Source: Phoebastria nigripes
Taxonomy: Eukaryota; Chordata; Aves; Procellariiformes; Diomedeidae
DNA length: 64,000 nucleotides
Direction: 5' to 3'
NCBI GenBank assembly: GCA_035582835.1
Contig: JAYKAV010002778.1
Location: 229,334-293,333, forward strand
Below, one piece after another: positions 1-12,833 of the stretch. The notes under the pieces were generated by a model. The model saw only the letters and a list, made by a program, of their open reading frames with translations. It was not told where the DNA came from and ran no database searches. A program made the position numbers and the translations under genes. Each line of letters begins with the position of its first letter. The first letter of the stretch is position 1.

Positions 1-184
1 ACTTGAGCAGCACACTCTGGTGCGTCATCCATAAAACTGGTGAAGCAAGGCAGTGCAGGACCTAGAATAAAGACTGTACTCTAAAACTAGTTGTGCTAGA
101 TGACATTTTTACTACCTCAAGACATTTAAAAAAAAAAAAAAATCTATATAAAACCTAACAGAAAGATACCTAAAATACTCTTAC
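1..184 (-). other. PHF20L1 intron 5, partial
   Basis: This is AT-rich intron sequence after the exon 5 donor, with a short poly(A) run near 126-141. I do not find the next exon of the gene before the left edge. Confidence 0.8.
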
Positions 185-273
185 CTGCCCTTTTGCATCC
201 TCTGGCATAGATTTGATATGCATCCTCTTAAGACANCGAATAACACCATCATAGAACTGTACTGTGAATGTTC
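185..273 (-). CDS. PHF20L1: PHF20L1 exon 5 (second Tudor domain, second half)
   Basis: Acceptor TTCTAG|GAA and donor CAG|GTAAGA. It encodes the end of Gly114 and residues 115-143 ([20 protein letters not shown] then SMPEDAKGQ). One N is in the third base of an Arg codon and does not change the residue. Confidence 0.95.
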
Positions 274-3200
274 CTAGAATAAGATTGATGTAATCACTAT
301 GAGTAGTTAAGAAACAAACACACCTTGTTACTATGAAGGCTTTAGCAAAATGTTTTGTAGGCTATATGAACAAAGTAACCAGGTGTTACCTACAGTCAGG
401 ATCGAGAATTTTAAGAAAAATAAATGACAGCCTCAAAATGAAACCCTGCTTTTATATTGTTGATCTTTGTCCACTTGGACAATTTCAAGCATGTTTAAGC
501 TCCTGTGTCGCTTTTGCTTATAATTCATTGAAAGAATTAAGTAATATTTAAAGTTGCTACAATAGGGAAACAATTCAATTCACAATCAAATCCTTGTTTG
601 CTTTGAACTACAGTAAAAACTTCAACTTCTACTGATGTTCATTAGAAATATCACCCCATTGCGAAGTATTGCATCTAAGTTGTTCCTTTATTTCCCCATT
701 TCGATTGTTTTTCCTCAATAAACAGAACTTTAAGAGACCTACCATTCCTAAAACAATTACAAAAATGTAAATGTCTTGTTAGCCCAAATCAACAATAGTA
801 CAAAATATTCGTAACACTGCACAGAATATTCCTCTCATCACTGAGGAAACATTAAGCATTTTGTCTTCCCGGAGAAATTCCAATTGTCTAATTTCACACA
901 GATAAAAGATGAACAACTTATTAAATTTGATAGAATAGAAACATCTTCACTTAATATTGAGGCAGTGAGGAAAACTTTATACGTATGTCAATTTTTTAAG
1001 CAGGCTATAGCATAGCATATGCAAACAGTCCTTACCAATGGACCATACATGAATACATACCCTCTTTATTAATTGCTTCAATCTTTGCAGGGTAATATCG
1101 ACAGTCTGTCCAGCGAGCTAGGACTTCTTCTCCGGGTTTAAAATCCTATTTTAAACAAATTAATAATTAGTATTTTAATCATTTAGATTTTTTCTTAAAA
1201 AGAATTAAACATTATGTGCTGGAGAGGTTTAATGTAGGTAAACAAGTAGGACAGTTTACAAAGAAAAGTCAAAGACAAAATAAATGTGCCACTTACAACA
1301 AATTCTTCATCGTCTTTCAGCCCTTCTTTCCTTAATGCTGGTCGCTCCAAGGGTCGCAACCTATTGCTGTCCCAGTAAATCCACTCATCGTAGCGATGAC
1401 TCCAACGTTCAAAATGGACCAACATCTTCCCCTCTTCATAATCTATCTTCTCAATACGAGATGGATACCTTGAATGATAACGTAAACTGATAAATCCAAA
1501 AGCTTTTTCCAGGGTTTTTATTTTTTTGCATACAACAGTGCTTACANGACCATTCAGAAAGTTATACTAACACCTTGTACTGAGAAATCTCCAAGTCTGA
1601 AAAAGATGAAGTTATTAAATTGATAACAGGATAACATTTAGTCTAAGAGTTATCTTTAGACATCAGTGATATGTCATCAGCTTCATCCTAGTCAGATGAT
1701 TATACACAAATTTAAACCTCAAACTCCCAGACCAAGACTGCCTGAAATTGGCATTAGAAGTTTGTGCTCATCAGTTTTAAAACCTGTGTTTGTTTAAAGC
1801 AAAGTCCTGTAAGAGTTTTCATTTGCTTGGGGATGGGAAGGATATAAAATAGCTTTAGGAGTACATTCATTACTTTTAGCATATGAAATGTTACATCAAA
1901 CTATACCATTGATTCCAGACAAATCCAAGCAACTAATCAAACCCAGAAGTCAACAGAACTTAATCTAAGCCGCTTACTAATTTATAGATCAGCTTCCATG
2001 ATTTCACTGCCNTTAAATTTGATTCATAGTAACTATTTTCTAGCAGTCATTTCTCTGTAACTCCACATGCACTAAAATAAGTATGTCAGTCTTAATTAAC
2101 ACGTGGATTTTACTCTCAGCAAACATTGTATGCGCTCAGTAGAACTAACCAGGACTGAGCTGCAACCAGAGCAAATCTTAGGCATCTAATTTTGGGTGTG
2201 GCATAGATGTAATTTAGGAACCATAGAGTTTGAGATTACATTTGCAGGGAAAAATAGTAAATTTCTCCAACTTCAGCAATTATTATTCAATCTTACTATT
2301 TCTGTTTCACCGAAGTGATGTATTTCACAAAATTGTAGCAGGGGAGCAAGGCACAAACTGGTTTTGTCACACTACTTCCTCCACCAAAATTATCAGATCC
2401 CATTATTTCCACTGTATGAAATGCAGAGAAAATTGGAATGAGGCAGAACTCAGCAACTTCTGCCCTTCACAGAAGTATTGAAACAGATACAAAAGCACAA
2501 AGAATCTCCTAAAAAAAAGTTAATTAGTTCATCAAATTTTCTCCAGAGTTTATATTAGGGATGGTCTAAAGTTAACAAAACATGTATTAAAAGAAAGACC
2601 ACAGCAAAAGGACAGCTGTCTTTCATTAAGAGGCAACCTGTTTTTCTAAAAAAGTGCTACTGTGGAGCACTAGTAAGAGAGCAGAGCTTGAGCAACCAAT
2701 TTCCAGTCCTACTGCAAATTCCATCAGCTAGAAACACAACTGACATACACAGGAATCCTGCCAACATTTTCAATTTTGAATACTTTCTCTCCAAAATACT
2801 GACGGTGCTGATAAAGGAGTCTAACACTATGTTCTGATTAAAATATAATTTTAACTTCTCAGGAAGAACAGGCTTTCCTTCTTTCCTGGTAACTAGAACA
2901 GGGCATTAGAACAAAAAGTGTCAATCTCAACTTGCTCCTTCATTTCTCCAGTCCTAACGCTTCAGCTGTAGTGATGCATACAGTTTCCCAACATCTAAAT
3001 ATCTCAGGAGTTGCTGAATGAGAAAAACTCTCTCCGATTTTCTAGGTTACTACTGCAACTACTTCAGCCACATTTCACCCTCTCCTCAGAATACACAGGC
3101 AGCCCAACTTCTTGTTGCATTTGTCTCATCCATACATTTCAGAAATGCAAAATATTTTCATAGCCATTCTTTAAGTTCCCAACTTCTTCTCGCTGAACTT

Positions 3201-6200
3201 TAAAAAAACCAAACAAACAATGTCTTAGTCTCAAACTGCAGACTCTCATTTGCCACCCTACTAACAAAATCTTTTTCAAGATAGAACAACTCCACNGGAC
3301 TTCTTTCAGAGCAGCAACAAGGTCGACCTCCTTTCCCCTCTCAAGTAGACTGACAACAACAACCTAACACCAACAGTGAAACTGATGATGTATTGTATCA
3401 AAACAGAAAGTAAAATCGTAGGTCAAAACCTGAATCCCATTATCAGCATTCTGGTTTAACTTTGAACAAAGCTTCAAGAAAACAAAGTCAGCCAAGAGGT
3501 GGTTTTCCTAAGCCCTGCCTCTGACGATGCTTTCTTCTTAAGTCTACATGCTGATATGTTTAGGAATTTTATTATAAAATTTCCTACTAGTTTTTTCATC
3601 TTCCTGAGTGTTCCAATTTCAGACTTCTTATAACTAGACACCAAGTGTCAGAATAAGCAGGAAGAGTAGCAAAGCAGAGGAAAAAATAAATTTACTGTTA
3701 CTACAGCAAATCTATGAGTAACGGTGTTACCTAAAAGAGTTCCGAGTAGAAGTAAAGGATGACACAGAAAGCATTTAACAGAGGGAAGGAACAAAAAACA
3801 CCAGAAAAGCAAGAGGACAGGAAGCGCACTTTGTAGCAATCAAAACCAAGAGCTTGTGCACAAGCACTGAAGCTGCAGTAGTGAAATGGAAGACAAGAAC
3901 AATGGTGCTCTTTCTCACTGCTGTTGGAAATTAGGTTTATCATGTGCCAGCCAGGTAGTGATGCAAAACTATGGTTATTTTTACAAAATTCAGGGACCAT
4001 CAGCCAAAAGACAGAATTCTCCTTTTCCTACAAATGCAAATATTCTGTTCCCGTTAAGGCGCTACCCTATAGCCGTTCCCTTGCTACATTTTTCTTGTTG
4101 TTACGGCTGGTAGCTTTCACTGGTCATCATCAGCAAAGTCACCATTCCAAGTGTTGTGTATAGAAGACAACAGAAGGGATAAACTGGCAAAATATAGTAC
4201 TCTGTCCTGGAACGAGAAAACTGAGTAAGAGGGGGAAGTAAAATACAGAGTATAGTTTAGAGACAAATATATAAACATGAAGATAGTTTTAAGGAAAATT
4301 CAGCAAGCCAAGAATCAAGACGTTAATATATATGGAAAAAAACAAAAGAGCAAAGCTAGCATCAGTTAATAAAAGAAGATATGCAAAATATCAAGTCTCA
4401 TCAGGGATCACGCAACAGAGGAAATGCAGCACCAGGTGTTTATTGTTTAATTTCTCTTTAAGAAATACAATTTCTGCTGCCGAAGTCTTTTTAAAATGTC
4501 ATTATCAGCTCTGAATCAAAGTCCATGAAACTGGTTTTGCACAGTTAAATCTTATAAGAATCATATCATCACATAATGGTTTTATTCCAATAATCTATGT
4601 TTCTTCAATGTATCTTAAGACAGTGGTTGCAAGATGAATAGAGCCAAAACCCGCACTCAACTCCAATCCTCAGAGATGGACAATTTAGCAAATCTCTGAA
4701 CCACCCAAGCTATATACAAGTGGTTATTAGGCAGCCCAAAAATAACTTTGTATGGATTTAGCAACAAGATATTACCCTCAATATCCACTAAATTTAGCCA
4801 CACAATGTGCCACAAATATGTATAAACTGTAATATTTCACAATACTGATACCACAGTGGAAAAGAGCAGAGAATACGTATTGCAGAATTTACTATTGCAA
4901 ATTTTACACTGCACAGCAACATTTTTCTTTAATCCGCCTTTTTAAAGAATTCTAGTAATAATGCATACAGGAAAGTTTTTACTATGGCTAAGAGCAATGT
5001 TTATATTTATTCTGTAGAAAGAAGATCAATATGAAGATGGTTACATCTCATACACATGGGAAATTTTATGCAGAAGTTCCTTCCATCGCAAAGCTACAAG
5101 TAGGCACTACGAAGAAGTACTACAAAGGGGAATACAAACATCACTCTCTACAGTACCGAAGTGTAATGATGTCTAAGGCCCAACAACCTCCCTGTCAGGT
5201 TAATTCTCCTCGTTCGCCCCCAGCAAATACTCCACACTAAGGGATCAGAATGAATTTGGTGTACAGACAGATATACCAACATTTGTTCAGCACAAACCAG
5301 TAAAATACACTCTAAAAAACTGAGCAAAAAGTCTTTACTTTTCGCAGAAAAAAACCCAACAGACCACCACACTCCAGTTCAATAACAAAAGTGTTCTTTT
5401 TGTGGGAAGAAACAATAACCTGCAAGTTTTGGGTGTGTTTTTTTAATAGCATGCTGGAAATAGTATTTAATAATCCCAAATAAAGTCTCATCTAAATTTC
5501 AGGGGGGTTTGTTCTTGTTTTTTAAAGAGAGAACAGGAAAAGTATTTTTAGCTGATGGTATCTGTCTAGTTTACATATTGCATGCTCTCCATTCTCAGGT
5601 TCCAGTGATTCCAGCCCGTAAGAATTACGCAACATTTTTGTAAAGCTGCAAAATTTAATATGGCTTACAAAATTTACCATGAAGCACTGGTCAGACAAAA
5701 ATAATTCTCTAACATTCATATAGGAAAAATTAATGGGAAACTTCCAGTTTTCACTTCTTGACAGTGTTAAAAAAAAAAAATAGCCATTTTCTCCAAAGCA
5801 CTTAACACATATTAATGGCCACACAGACAGTATTTTTCATTTTTGACATCATCATCTTCCTTTTGACCCTTCAAAAGTGACCAACAAGTGCTGAATTGAC
5901 CTGTGAAATGGGACAACAGTTATTTCAAACTGTAAAAATGGATGCAACATTAGTAAGTTTGCACCTACAAAGTCTAGAAACAGACACATACTTCCTGCCT
6001 TCACAATAATGGTACAAAAAGTCTTTCCTTCTACCTCGTAGAGGATATAAAACCAAATACCCTCCATTCTGACTTCTCCACAAACAGTCTTCTGGTACGT
6101 GCAAAATCTGCAAACACCTATTTCTAACTCCTCACCCTTTATTATATATATTGTATTATATCAATATAAAGCAGAGTCTTCACAGTCCTTTCAAACACCT

Positions 6201-9200
6201 GGCTGTCAAGTAACCCAGTCAACTGAAATCCAAAGCAAGGATTGTACAAAATAAGATTTCCCAAAGTCTTACAGGAAAAAAGCTTCCTCCATATTGAAAT
6301 TAAAAAAAAAAAAAAAAAAAAACTTTTTTAAAAAATCCATCCAGATAATCAAATATACCAAGTCAAAGCACTGTTGTTCTGATAACTAACCTATTTTAGT
6401 GAGCTGTTTCCATTCCAGAACTGCAACAAGGGCCATGTATCTGCACTTCCTTCATTACCTAATTTATAGTTTAGATCAAGCAGATTAATAAAGACCACGG
6501 TCTCAGAAAAATAAGAGGGTTGTTTTTTTCAAAGCAGTATCTGGCACTTAGGGGACAACCAGTAGAGAGCTAAAGCCACAAAAGACACAGGAAAACAGAA
6601 AAAAAAGGAAAAGATGCATCTTTAAATACATCAGCTTTGCAGAGACTGTGTCCTACTTGTGGGAGCCAACAGCTTAAGAACCAGTCTTACACATGGGCAC
6701 GTACTTGCAGATACGTGCAGTTTTACTGCTGTTCCATTTGTTTTGTCAGTGAGAGGCAAGGGGCGGGGGGGGGGGGCAGTGTGCACATGTATCAGTTTTT
6801 GTATGAGATCATAGGATAATTCAAGTTGGAAGGGACCTCAGAAAGCCTCTAGTCCAACCTCCCACTCAAAACAGGGTCAGCTATGGGATCAGACCAGGTT
6901 TTCCAGAGTTTTATCCAGCCCAGTCTTGAAAGCCTCCAATGTTGGAGACTCCACAAACTCTTTGGGCAACCTGATCCACTGCTTGACTGTCCCATGGGNA
7001 AAAAGATTCTCCTTGTACCTAGCTTGAATCTCTCTTGTTTCAACTTGTGCCTGTTGTCTCATCCTCCAACCACGCATTACTGTGGAGAGCTTGGCTAAGT
7101 CTTCTTGATGACATCCCTGTAGGTATTGCAAGGCTGCTAGTGGGTCTCCTGAAGCCTCCTCCAAGCTAAACAAGTCCAGTTTCCTCGCCCTCTCTTCACA
7201 GGTCATACACTGCAGGCCCCTGATCATCTCGTATATATTTAATAATTTTCTATTATCAGTCAATCCCATCTCATTTACTATCTGCTGACAGATGATTGAT
7301 TTTGACTAGAGCTGCATTTCATAGTTTGCTTTAGCGAATTTAAATTTAACAAGTGGTACAAACTCATTATGTAAGATGACCTCCCCTGCAACAGTATACT
7401 GTTGCACTTGATAAAGAAGCAATTGCAGTTACCTCCACAATAAAGAAAAAATAAACACGCTCATGGACAGCCTGTCTTTGCTGATCGGTTTGACCAGGCT
7501 TTCTTCCACTCAGTAATTGTACATGCCAAATGATACCAGTGACCAAAACACTGTCTGCAAAACCTTCCTCATTTAAAAGTACGGGGATTTTAAGCAATAA
7601 ATAGTCAAGGTACATAATACCCTCTCCAAAGTTTACAGAATTCAAACAGAACACCAGATTCCATGAGATGGATTTCAGCAACTACTACACAGATGAAAAT
7701 TTAAGACCTGCAGAAGTGTCTTCGAAAGCAAAAACATATTTTTTCCCGTCATCTAGAAGCCTTTCTTGATTAACATTTTAACTGGTCATGAACACTGGAT
7801 CTTTAAATGACAGCAGGCTTTCAGAAAAATAGAGAAAAAAAAATTTAAACCCTTTCAAAGGCTATTTTTCAGCAAGTGTTCTCCATTTGTCACTTGTAGA
7901 AAGACTGAACTAAGCAATACTACCGCTCTTCAATTTTGGTTTTATTAAAAAATATAAAGAGATTTCATGTAAGTTCAGCAACTTTATTTTCTTTGAAGCA
8001 TGTATTTCATCATGCACACGAGGCGAATGCATACAGCTTATATATAGAAAGAATTTTAAAAACATCCACCACTCCCTTCTGCAACAGAAAGCTAAGAAAA
8101 AAAATCACATGGACTATTATTCCAGCCCGTGTCATCCTAATAATAACACGACAGTAGGCTTTCTCTAACAAGCTCTTTGGTTATGTACATGAATATTATT
8201 TCATTTGAAATAGAGTCCTGTTTTCAGTGTTGCTGTAACTGCAAAATTTTAATATTAACTTTCTGCTCCTGTATATGGCACCACAAAAGTTTACATGCAC
8301 ATAAACTTGACCTGTTCTACCTGGTGGTCCAGATGATGAATCAATTCCTAGAAAGTTCAGGATAAATTCTATTCTGCCTGAAAATACCAAGCAACTCAGC
8401 CGCAGAGCTTGCGGCAGGGCCCATGCCTGGCAAGGCCAAACCTAGACAAGTACTCCAGAAGTGACATGCGACCCTTCCCTGTGAAAAGACTGGGCAGATC
8501 TGATACAAACCANACGCTGGGTATTCAGCAATCTTTTTTTGATACAATTAAGCTGAAGCTATTTTTACATATTAACTTTTGTTATCTAGTTACATTAACC
8601 AATTATCTCTAGTCAAAGAAGATGCTATAAAAAGTTCTATTAAAATTATTTTATTTTTATAGCACTATTCAGACAGTTTCATGATCTTGGCATTCAGTTA
8701 TAGAATCCATATGCGGAAAACCCACTCTACAGCAACGGATAAGAACAAGGACTGTTCTGTAAACCATATTGTCCTTTAGAGACCGTTTATTAAAACAAAC
8801 ACTTTTGCTATAATTAAAATCAAAGCTCTACAGATAAAGTTTAACCCAACTTTTTATAGAGAGCATATAACTACTGGAGCAAACATGTAAATAATACACA
8901 GACTTCTCTATCACATAACTTGGAGTTAGCAGGATCAGGTATTTACATGAACATGCTTAGTTCTCCAGGAATGCAACAGAAAAGCAGGTACAGGCCTCTA
9001 CATTTCCTAGCCCTAATTAATCAGAGAGCAGCTAAGAAAAAACTTCTGGGTAGAAACATCAACTTCCTGCGTCATCTACTTTAACAAAACCAGGGATTTT
9101 TCAAACTGCAATAGCATGGCCAGCATACATCATGAAATTAGCCCACTTGCGTTAATAAAATTTTGACTAACAATTTATTTCAAAAGAACAACTCCTTTCA

Positions 9201-11041
9201 CAATACACAGGCTGGGTAGCACAGTCCTTGTGCCCACAAATTTCCATTTTATAGTCTTGATTCTTACTCAAGGTATGACTGGGTGGTGCAGAGTCACAGT
9301 TTTAAGCACTTCATTCCTCCAACTGTTTGATACAAATACAATCGTACTTACCTATTCACGGAACTCCGACTGAGGCTGTTTTCTTTTTTTAAAATCAGTT
9401 TTGTGAACCTATGAAGTATGATAACTGAATACAAAACACATTCGCGTGCATGCCTTCAAACTAAAACAAAAGAAGTCTTTAGTCACAAAAGTTTGCCACA
9501 TTAACACACCGATCACCTCGCACATGATACTGCATTCCACACTACTCTGGAAATGCTCTTTGCTTACTATGGCTGCACAAGCAACTAAAAGCAAATGAAC
9601 AAAAACCCGTAGAAAAGCTTAGTTTGATTTCTGAAGAGAGAATATTTTTCTAAAAGCTAATAGTTTTAACAGACTTATTATGTGGAAATTCATAAAAGTC
9701 CACATGTGAAACAGTCAATTAATAGGTGCACTAAGTTTTATAATAGACATCAAAACATACAATATACACAAAATAATTTTGCTCTTAGCAAACACTGCAC
9801 AATGTCTTCCATACCATTTTTGTAAATAGTCCAGTGCCTCCAAACGAGCACCAATCTCAAATGTGATTCCAGGACGATTTGGAGGCTTTTTACTCATCTT
9901 GATATTTTCTTTTTCACTACCTTTGGAGGGNGGGAAAAGAAAAAAATCATATTAAAACACATAATGTTGTCTAAAACGTGTCACTGACAGCAAATATATT
10001 CCAGAGAGTGGAAGATGATGTGAAATTTCTATCCTGACTTTCCATTAACTGCTTAGTTTTCAGAAGTATAGTCAAGGCCCAAAGAAGGCATTAAAAAAAT
10101 TCACGTATTTTTATTCAGATTTCTTCCCCTCCCAAAAAAACCAGTCATCAACCTTAAGTCAAAAAAATAAAGAAAACTGGTGCTCATCTCTGAAACTGTA
10201 CTACACTGTAATTCCTTGACATCCCTTTAGAGCACAATTTTAAGAGTTATGTAGAGTCAATGTGTCTTCTCTCCTCTGCCGTGGAAAAGGTCAAAACCAA
10301 GAAATATGTACCTTACCAACAAGAGAAATGTAAAGATAAACATGGCTTGAGGGACAAGTAAGATGAAATTAGCAAAAACAAAAACAAACAAACATGCCAT
10401 CTTCAGCCTTCCTATGCACTCTCGAGTCTCACTCATAGCACTAAGTAAGCTTCATTCACAAATGCCTTTTTTTTTTTTTTTTTTTGGTAATTCCATCACT
10501 ATTAAAAAATTACTTCTCTGCCCGACTACTTTCGCGATAATCGTGACTTTCTGATGTACTACCTTCACCATCCCGCAGCACTGAGTGGCTCGCCGTTGGG
10601 GCCGCAGGCTCCTGCCGCATGCCTACCGAAGAGCAAGGGTGCCAGGCTGCAGGGCCGGAGCCCCCGCGGTCCGCACCGCGAGAGGAGCGGCATCCGGACC
10701 CCAGCTTTTAAGCGGGGCTCCCCTGCCAGCGCCGGGAGCGCGATCCGGGGCAGCTGCCTCGCAGGCGGCGGCCGACCCGAGGAAGCCCATGCCGCTCCCC
10801 GAGCGCGGAAGACACAAAGGGGTCCTCCCCAGCCAGGCGCGGAGCGCGGGAGGGCCCCCGCCCGCCGGGGGCCGAGCGCTCCCGCAGGCCCAGGGGAGGA
10901 CGCGAGTGGCCGCGGCCCGCCGGACCCCCGGCCGCGGGCAGGGCCCAGCGCGGGGAGGGCCGCGGGCGCCGCCCCGCCAGGCCCGGGCTCCTTACCGCCT
11001 CCTCCGACTCGCAAGGCAGCGGCGGGGCCTGTGGCGGCCCG
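185..11041 (-). CDS. PHF20L1: PHF20L1, 5' part (exons 1-5 of a longer gene)
   Basis: PHD finger protein 20-like 1 is a nuclear reader of methylated lysines; its N-terminal MBT/Tudor region binds methyl-lysine on histones and on proteins such as DNMT1. Four coding exons on the minus strand (9920-9815, 1468-1297, 1145-1061, 273-185) join in phase and give codons 1-143. The protein starts [20 protein letters not shown] and contains the aromatic-rich [20 protein letters not shown] stretch and the second Tudor segment ending EDAKGQ. All introns are GT-AG. The start codon at 9897 lies 24 bases into its exon, and an upstream exon end at 10996 supplies the 5' UTR. The later exons (AT-hook and PHD finger regions of the family) lie beyond the left edge. 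Recognition is from the remembered human protein, which is nearly identical here. The paralog PHF20 is the main alternative, but this start favours PHF20L1. Confidence 0.95.
274..1060 (-). other. PHF20L1 intron 4
   Basis: This is AT-rich sequence between two firm exons. I see no repeat or gene in it. Confidence 0.85.
1061..1145 (-). CDS. PHF20L1: PHF20L1 exon 4 (second Tudor domain, first half)
   Basis: Acceptor AAAATAG|GAT and donor GAGG|GTATGT. It encodes [20 protein letters not shown] and continues to INKEG. It is 85 bases long, leaving one base of Gly114 for the next exon. Confidence 0.96.
1297..1468 (-). CDS. PHF20L1: PHF20L1 exon 3 (first Tudor/MBT domain)
   Basis: Acceptor TTCAAG|G and donor GTT|GTAAGT bracket 172 bases that complete Trp28 and encode residues 29-85, from [15 protein letters not shown] to KDDEEFV. 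The cage-like aromatic residues in DEWIYWDS are visible. I remember Phe at the last position in human where Val is read here. Confidence 0.96.
1469..9814 (-). other. PHF20L1 intron 2 (8.3 kb)
   Basis: This long AT-rich intron separates the start-codon exon from the Tudor exons. Apart from one CR1 fragment (6806-7240), a poly(A) run (about 6301-6321) and a G12 run (6765-6776), I see no exon, RNA gene or recognisable repeat. The short open frames show no recognisable protein. Confidence 0.8.
6806..7240 (-). mobile_element. CR1 LINE 3' fragment, old
   Basis: The reverse complement reads as the C-terminal part of CR1 ORF2 followed by the short CR1 3' UTR (GGGTTGGACTAGAGG-type, then CCTTCCAACTTGAATTATCC). 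A minus-strand open frame at 7269-6889 carries degraded CR1 motifs ([23 protein letters not shown]). The element is 5'-truncated and lies in PHF20L1 intron 2 in the same orientation as the gene. Its divergence suggests an old subfamily. The 5' edge is approximate. Confidence 0.88.
9815..9920 (-). CDS. PHF20L1: PHF20L1 exon 2 (start codon)
   Basis: Acceptor CCAAAG|G at 9921/9920, ATG at 9897-9895, donor ATG|GTATGG at 9815/9814. It encodes 27 complete codons plus TG of Trp28. The next exon supplies the G, giving the LQKWYPSRIEK junction expected for this family. Confidence 0.95.
9921..10995 (-). other. PHF20L1 intron 1
   Basis: This intron lies between the putative untranslated exon and the start-codon exon. 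It contains a T19 run (10467-10485). Its promoter-proximal third is part of the CpG island. I see no other feature. Confidence 0.6.
10996..11041 (-). other. PHF20L1: PHF20L1 exon 1, untranslated 3' end (runs into gap)
   Basis: On the minus strand a strong donor (GGCG|GTAAGG) sits at 10996/10995 in the CpG island. It is the only good donor I see between the gap and the acceptor at 9921. The exon continues into the run of Ns, so its start and the transcription start cannot be read. Confidence 0.55.
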
Positions 11042-11291
11042 NNNNNNNNNNNNNNNNNNNNNNNNNNNNNNNNNNNNNNNNNNNNNNNNNNNNNNNNNNN
11101 NNNNNNNNNNNNNNNNNNNNNNNNNNNNNNNNNNNNNNNNNNNNNNNNNNNNNNNNNNNNNNNNNNNNNNNNNNNNNNNNNNNNNNNNNNNNNNNNNNNN
11201 NNNNNNNNNNNNNNNNNNNNNNNNNNNNNNNNNNNNNNNNNNNNNNNNNNNNNNNNNNNNNNNNNNNNNNNNNNNNNNNNNNNNNNNNNNN
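11042..11291. other. assembly gap (250 N)
   Basis: An unbroken run of 250 Ns sits in the most GC-rich part of the CpG island. This is typical of a region refractory to short-read sequencing. The length may be nominal. Confidence 0.98.
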
Positions 11292-11301
11292 CCGCCCCCG
11301 G

Positions 11302-11309
11302 CACGTGAC
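11302..11309. promoter_or_regulatory. E-box CACGTGAC (USF-type)
   Basis: CACGTGAC lies ten bases from the gap, in the PHF20L1 CpG island. It matches the USF/CLEAR-type E-box core. Motif evidence only. Confidence 0.45.
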
Positions 11310-11372
11310 TGCGGAGCCGCGTGACGCGAGTGGGGGGGGTGGCGAAGCGAGGGAGACAAAGGGAGGCGGCGG

Positions 11373-11384
11373 TGCGCATGCGCG
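11373..11384. promoter_or_regulatory. NRF1 site
   Basis: TGCGCATGCGCG matches the palindromic NRF1 consensus (YGCGCAYGCGCR) exactly. It lies in the CpG-island promoter upstream of the PHF20L1 exon 1 donor. Confidence 0.65.
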
Positions 11385-11711
11385 GCGGCGCGCGGTGATT
11401 GACAGCGCCGGGCAGGCGGCACCGGCCCGCGGGGTGGGGGTCGCGGGTCGGGGCCGTGGGTGACGCTGGGCTGGTGGCGCTGGCGCTGAGTGGCGCTGGC
11501 ACAGCCTCACGGCTTCCCCTGCTGCCATCATTACACCGTCAACCTCAGCCGTTAAAATAGGGGAGAGGGAGAAAGGGGTCCACCCCTGAGGTGGCCGTAG
11601 CCAGCGGCCGGCACCAGTCAGCTGGCGGGAGACGCAGAGCGACGGCCTTATTGCGGCCGGCGTTCCCCTCCCTCCTTGGAGGGTATGAAACCCTTCATAC
11701 CTTCATGGGTA

Positions 11712-11841
11712 CGAAACAGCTTTATCTTGACCCACGGATTTTCTCGCTTTTGCTCTTCCCAACCGTTCCCCCACCCCACTGGGAGNGGGGGGGGCGAGCG
11801 AGCGGCTGGGTGGGCGCTTGGCTGCTGGTGGGGCCAACCCA
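11712..11841 (+). mobile_element. 5' LTR remnant (3' end only)
   Basis: About 130 bases resemble the last part of the LTR at 14243-14822: pyrimidine-rich TTCTCGCTTTTGCTCTTCC, then CCCCACCCCACTGGGAG, GCGAGCGGCTG, and a CCAACCCA terminus. The rest of the 5' LTR is missing. Confidence 0.65.
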
Positions 11842-12248
11842 CTGCTGTCCTTTTTGGCATGCAGTGTGGGGCTTTAGATAACAACAGATTCGGTCAGGGT
11901 GTGCTGGCCTGGATTTATACCTGTTACAGCTGTTTAGCTGTTACTTGCTGTTGCTGGTCCCAATGGGGAATTATTTGCTCCCTTTTTTGCTGCACATTAA
12001 ACTTCAGGGCTTCTTAATGGCTGCTGTCAGCTTTTGGTGTTTGGTGTGCTGCTTATCGCTGTGTTTTGCTTTGCCTAGGAGACCTATGATAAAAGCATTG
12101 GCCTGGAGCCAAGTCTGGCATTTGGTCACTGCATTGCTGCCATCCCAGTACTCTGGGAACCATCCTGTGGAGACCTTCCTCCTCTTCTTCTCCAGGATAG
12201 ATGTTTCCAACCTTGCTGTAATGGCAAGATCAGCATCATCACCTCCCC

Positions 12249-12424
12249 ATGGATGTGATCAGTAAGATAACAGTCAAGTTTGCACCAGCTAACAAAAAAG
12301 AAATGCAAGCTTTCCTAGGCATAATAGGTTTCTGGAGACTGCACATTCTGGGTCACAGTCATCTTGTGAGTCCTCTCTTGAGTGACCTGAAAGAAGAACT
12401 TGAATTTCAAGTGTATTGGTCTTG
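12249..12424 (+). pseudogene. retroviral pol relic, end of reverse transcriptase
   Basis: An open plus-strand stretch carries the motif KKEMQAFLGIIGFWRLHI followed by SPLLSDL. This is the conserved segment just after the reverse transcriptase palm in retroviral and gypsy-type pol proteins. Upstream frames are broken. The reading continues, in register, after the nested LTR at 13554. It is a non-functional fragment. Confidence 0.75.
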
Positions 12425-12591
12425 TGTGGCAAGGTTTTGGTAGCCAGGGGGCAACAGGGGTGGCTTCTGTGAGAAGCTGCTAGAAGCTTCCCCCATGTCC
12501 GANAGAGCCAATGCCAGCCAGCTCCAAGACGGACCTGACGCTGGCCAAGNCTNAGCCCATCAGCAACGGTGGTAGTGCCTCTGGGATAAGG

Positions 12592-12598
12592 TATTTAA
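12592..12598 (+). promoter_or_regulatory. LTR TATA box
   Basis: TATTTAA in the sequence GGTATTTAAGAAGG, about 170 bases into the nested LTR, where the U3 promoter is expected. Confidence 0.6.
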
Positions 12599-12833
12599 GA
12601 AGGGGGAAAAACTNCTGCACAACAGCAGCCAGAGAGAGGAGTGAGAATATGTGAGAAAAACAACTCTGCAGACACCAAGGTCAGTGAAGAAGGAGCGGGA
12701 GGAGGTGCTCCAGGCACTGGAGCAGACATTCCCCTGCAGCCCATGGTGAAGANCATGGTGAGGCAGGCTGTCCCCCTGCAGCCCATGGAGGTCCACGGTG
12801 GAGCAGATATCCACCTGCAGCCCATGGAGGACC

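Larger units (their letters stand above)
10560..11530. promoter_or_regulatory. CpG island, PHF20L1 promoter
   Basis: GC content and CpG density rise sharply from about 10560 to 11530 against an AT-rich background, and 250 bases in the middle are N. It holds an NRF1-type palindrome, a CACGTGAC E-box and the exon 1 donor, as expected for a housekeeping promoter. Edges are approximate. Confidence 0.85.

Noticed and set aside
10554..11531. Several open frames of 179-292 codons on both strands
   Set aside because: They are GC-rich frames that run through the 250-N gap, where no stop can occur, inside a CpG island. Their length is an artefact.
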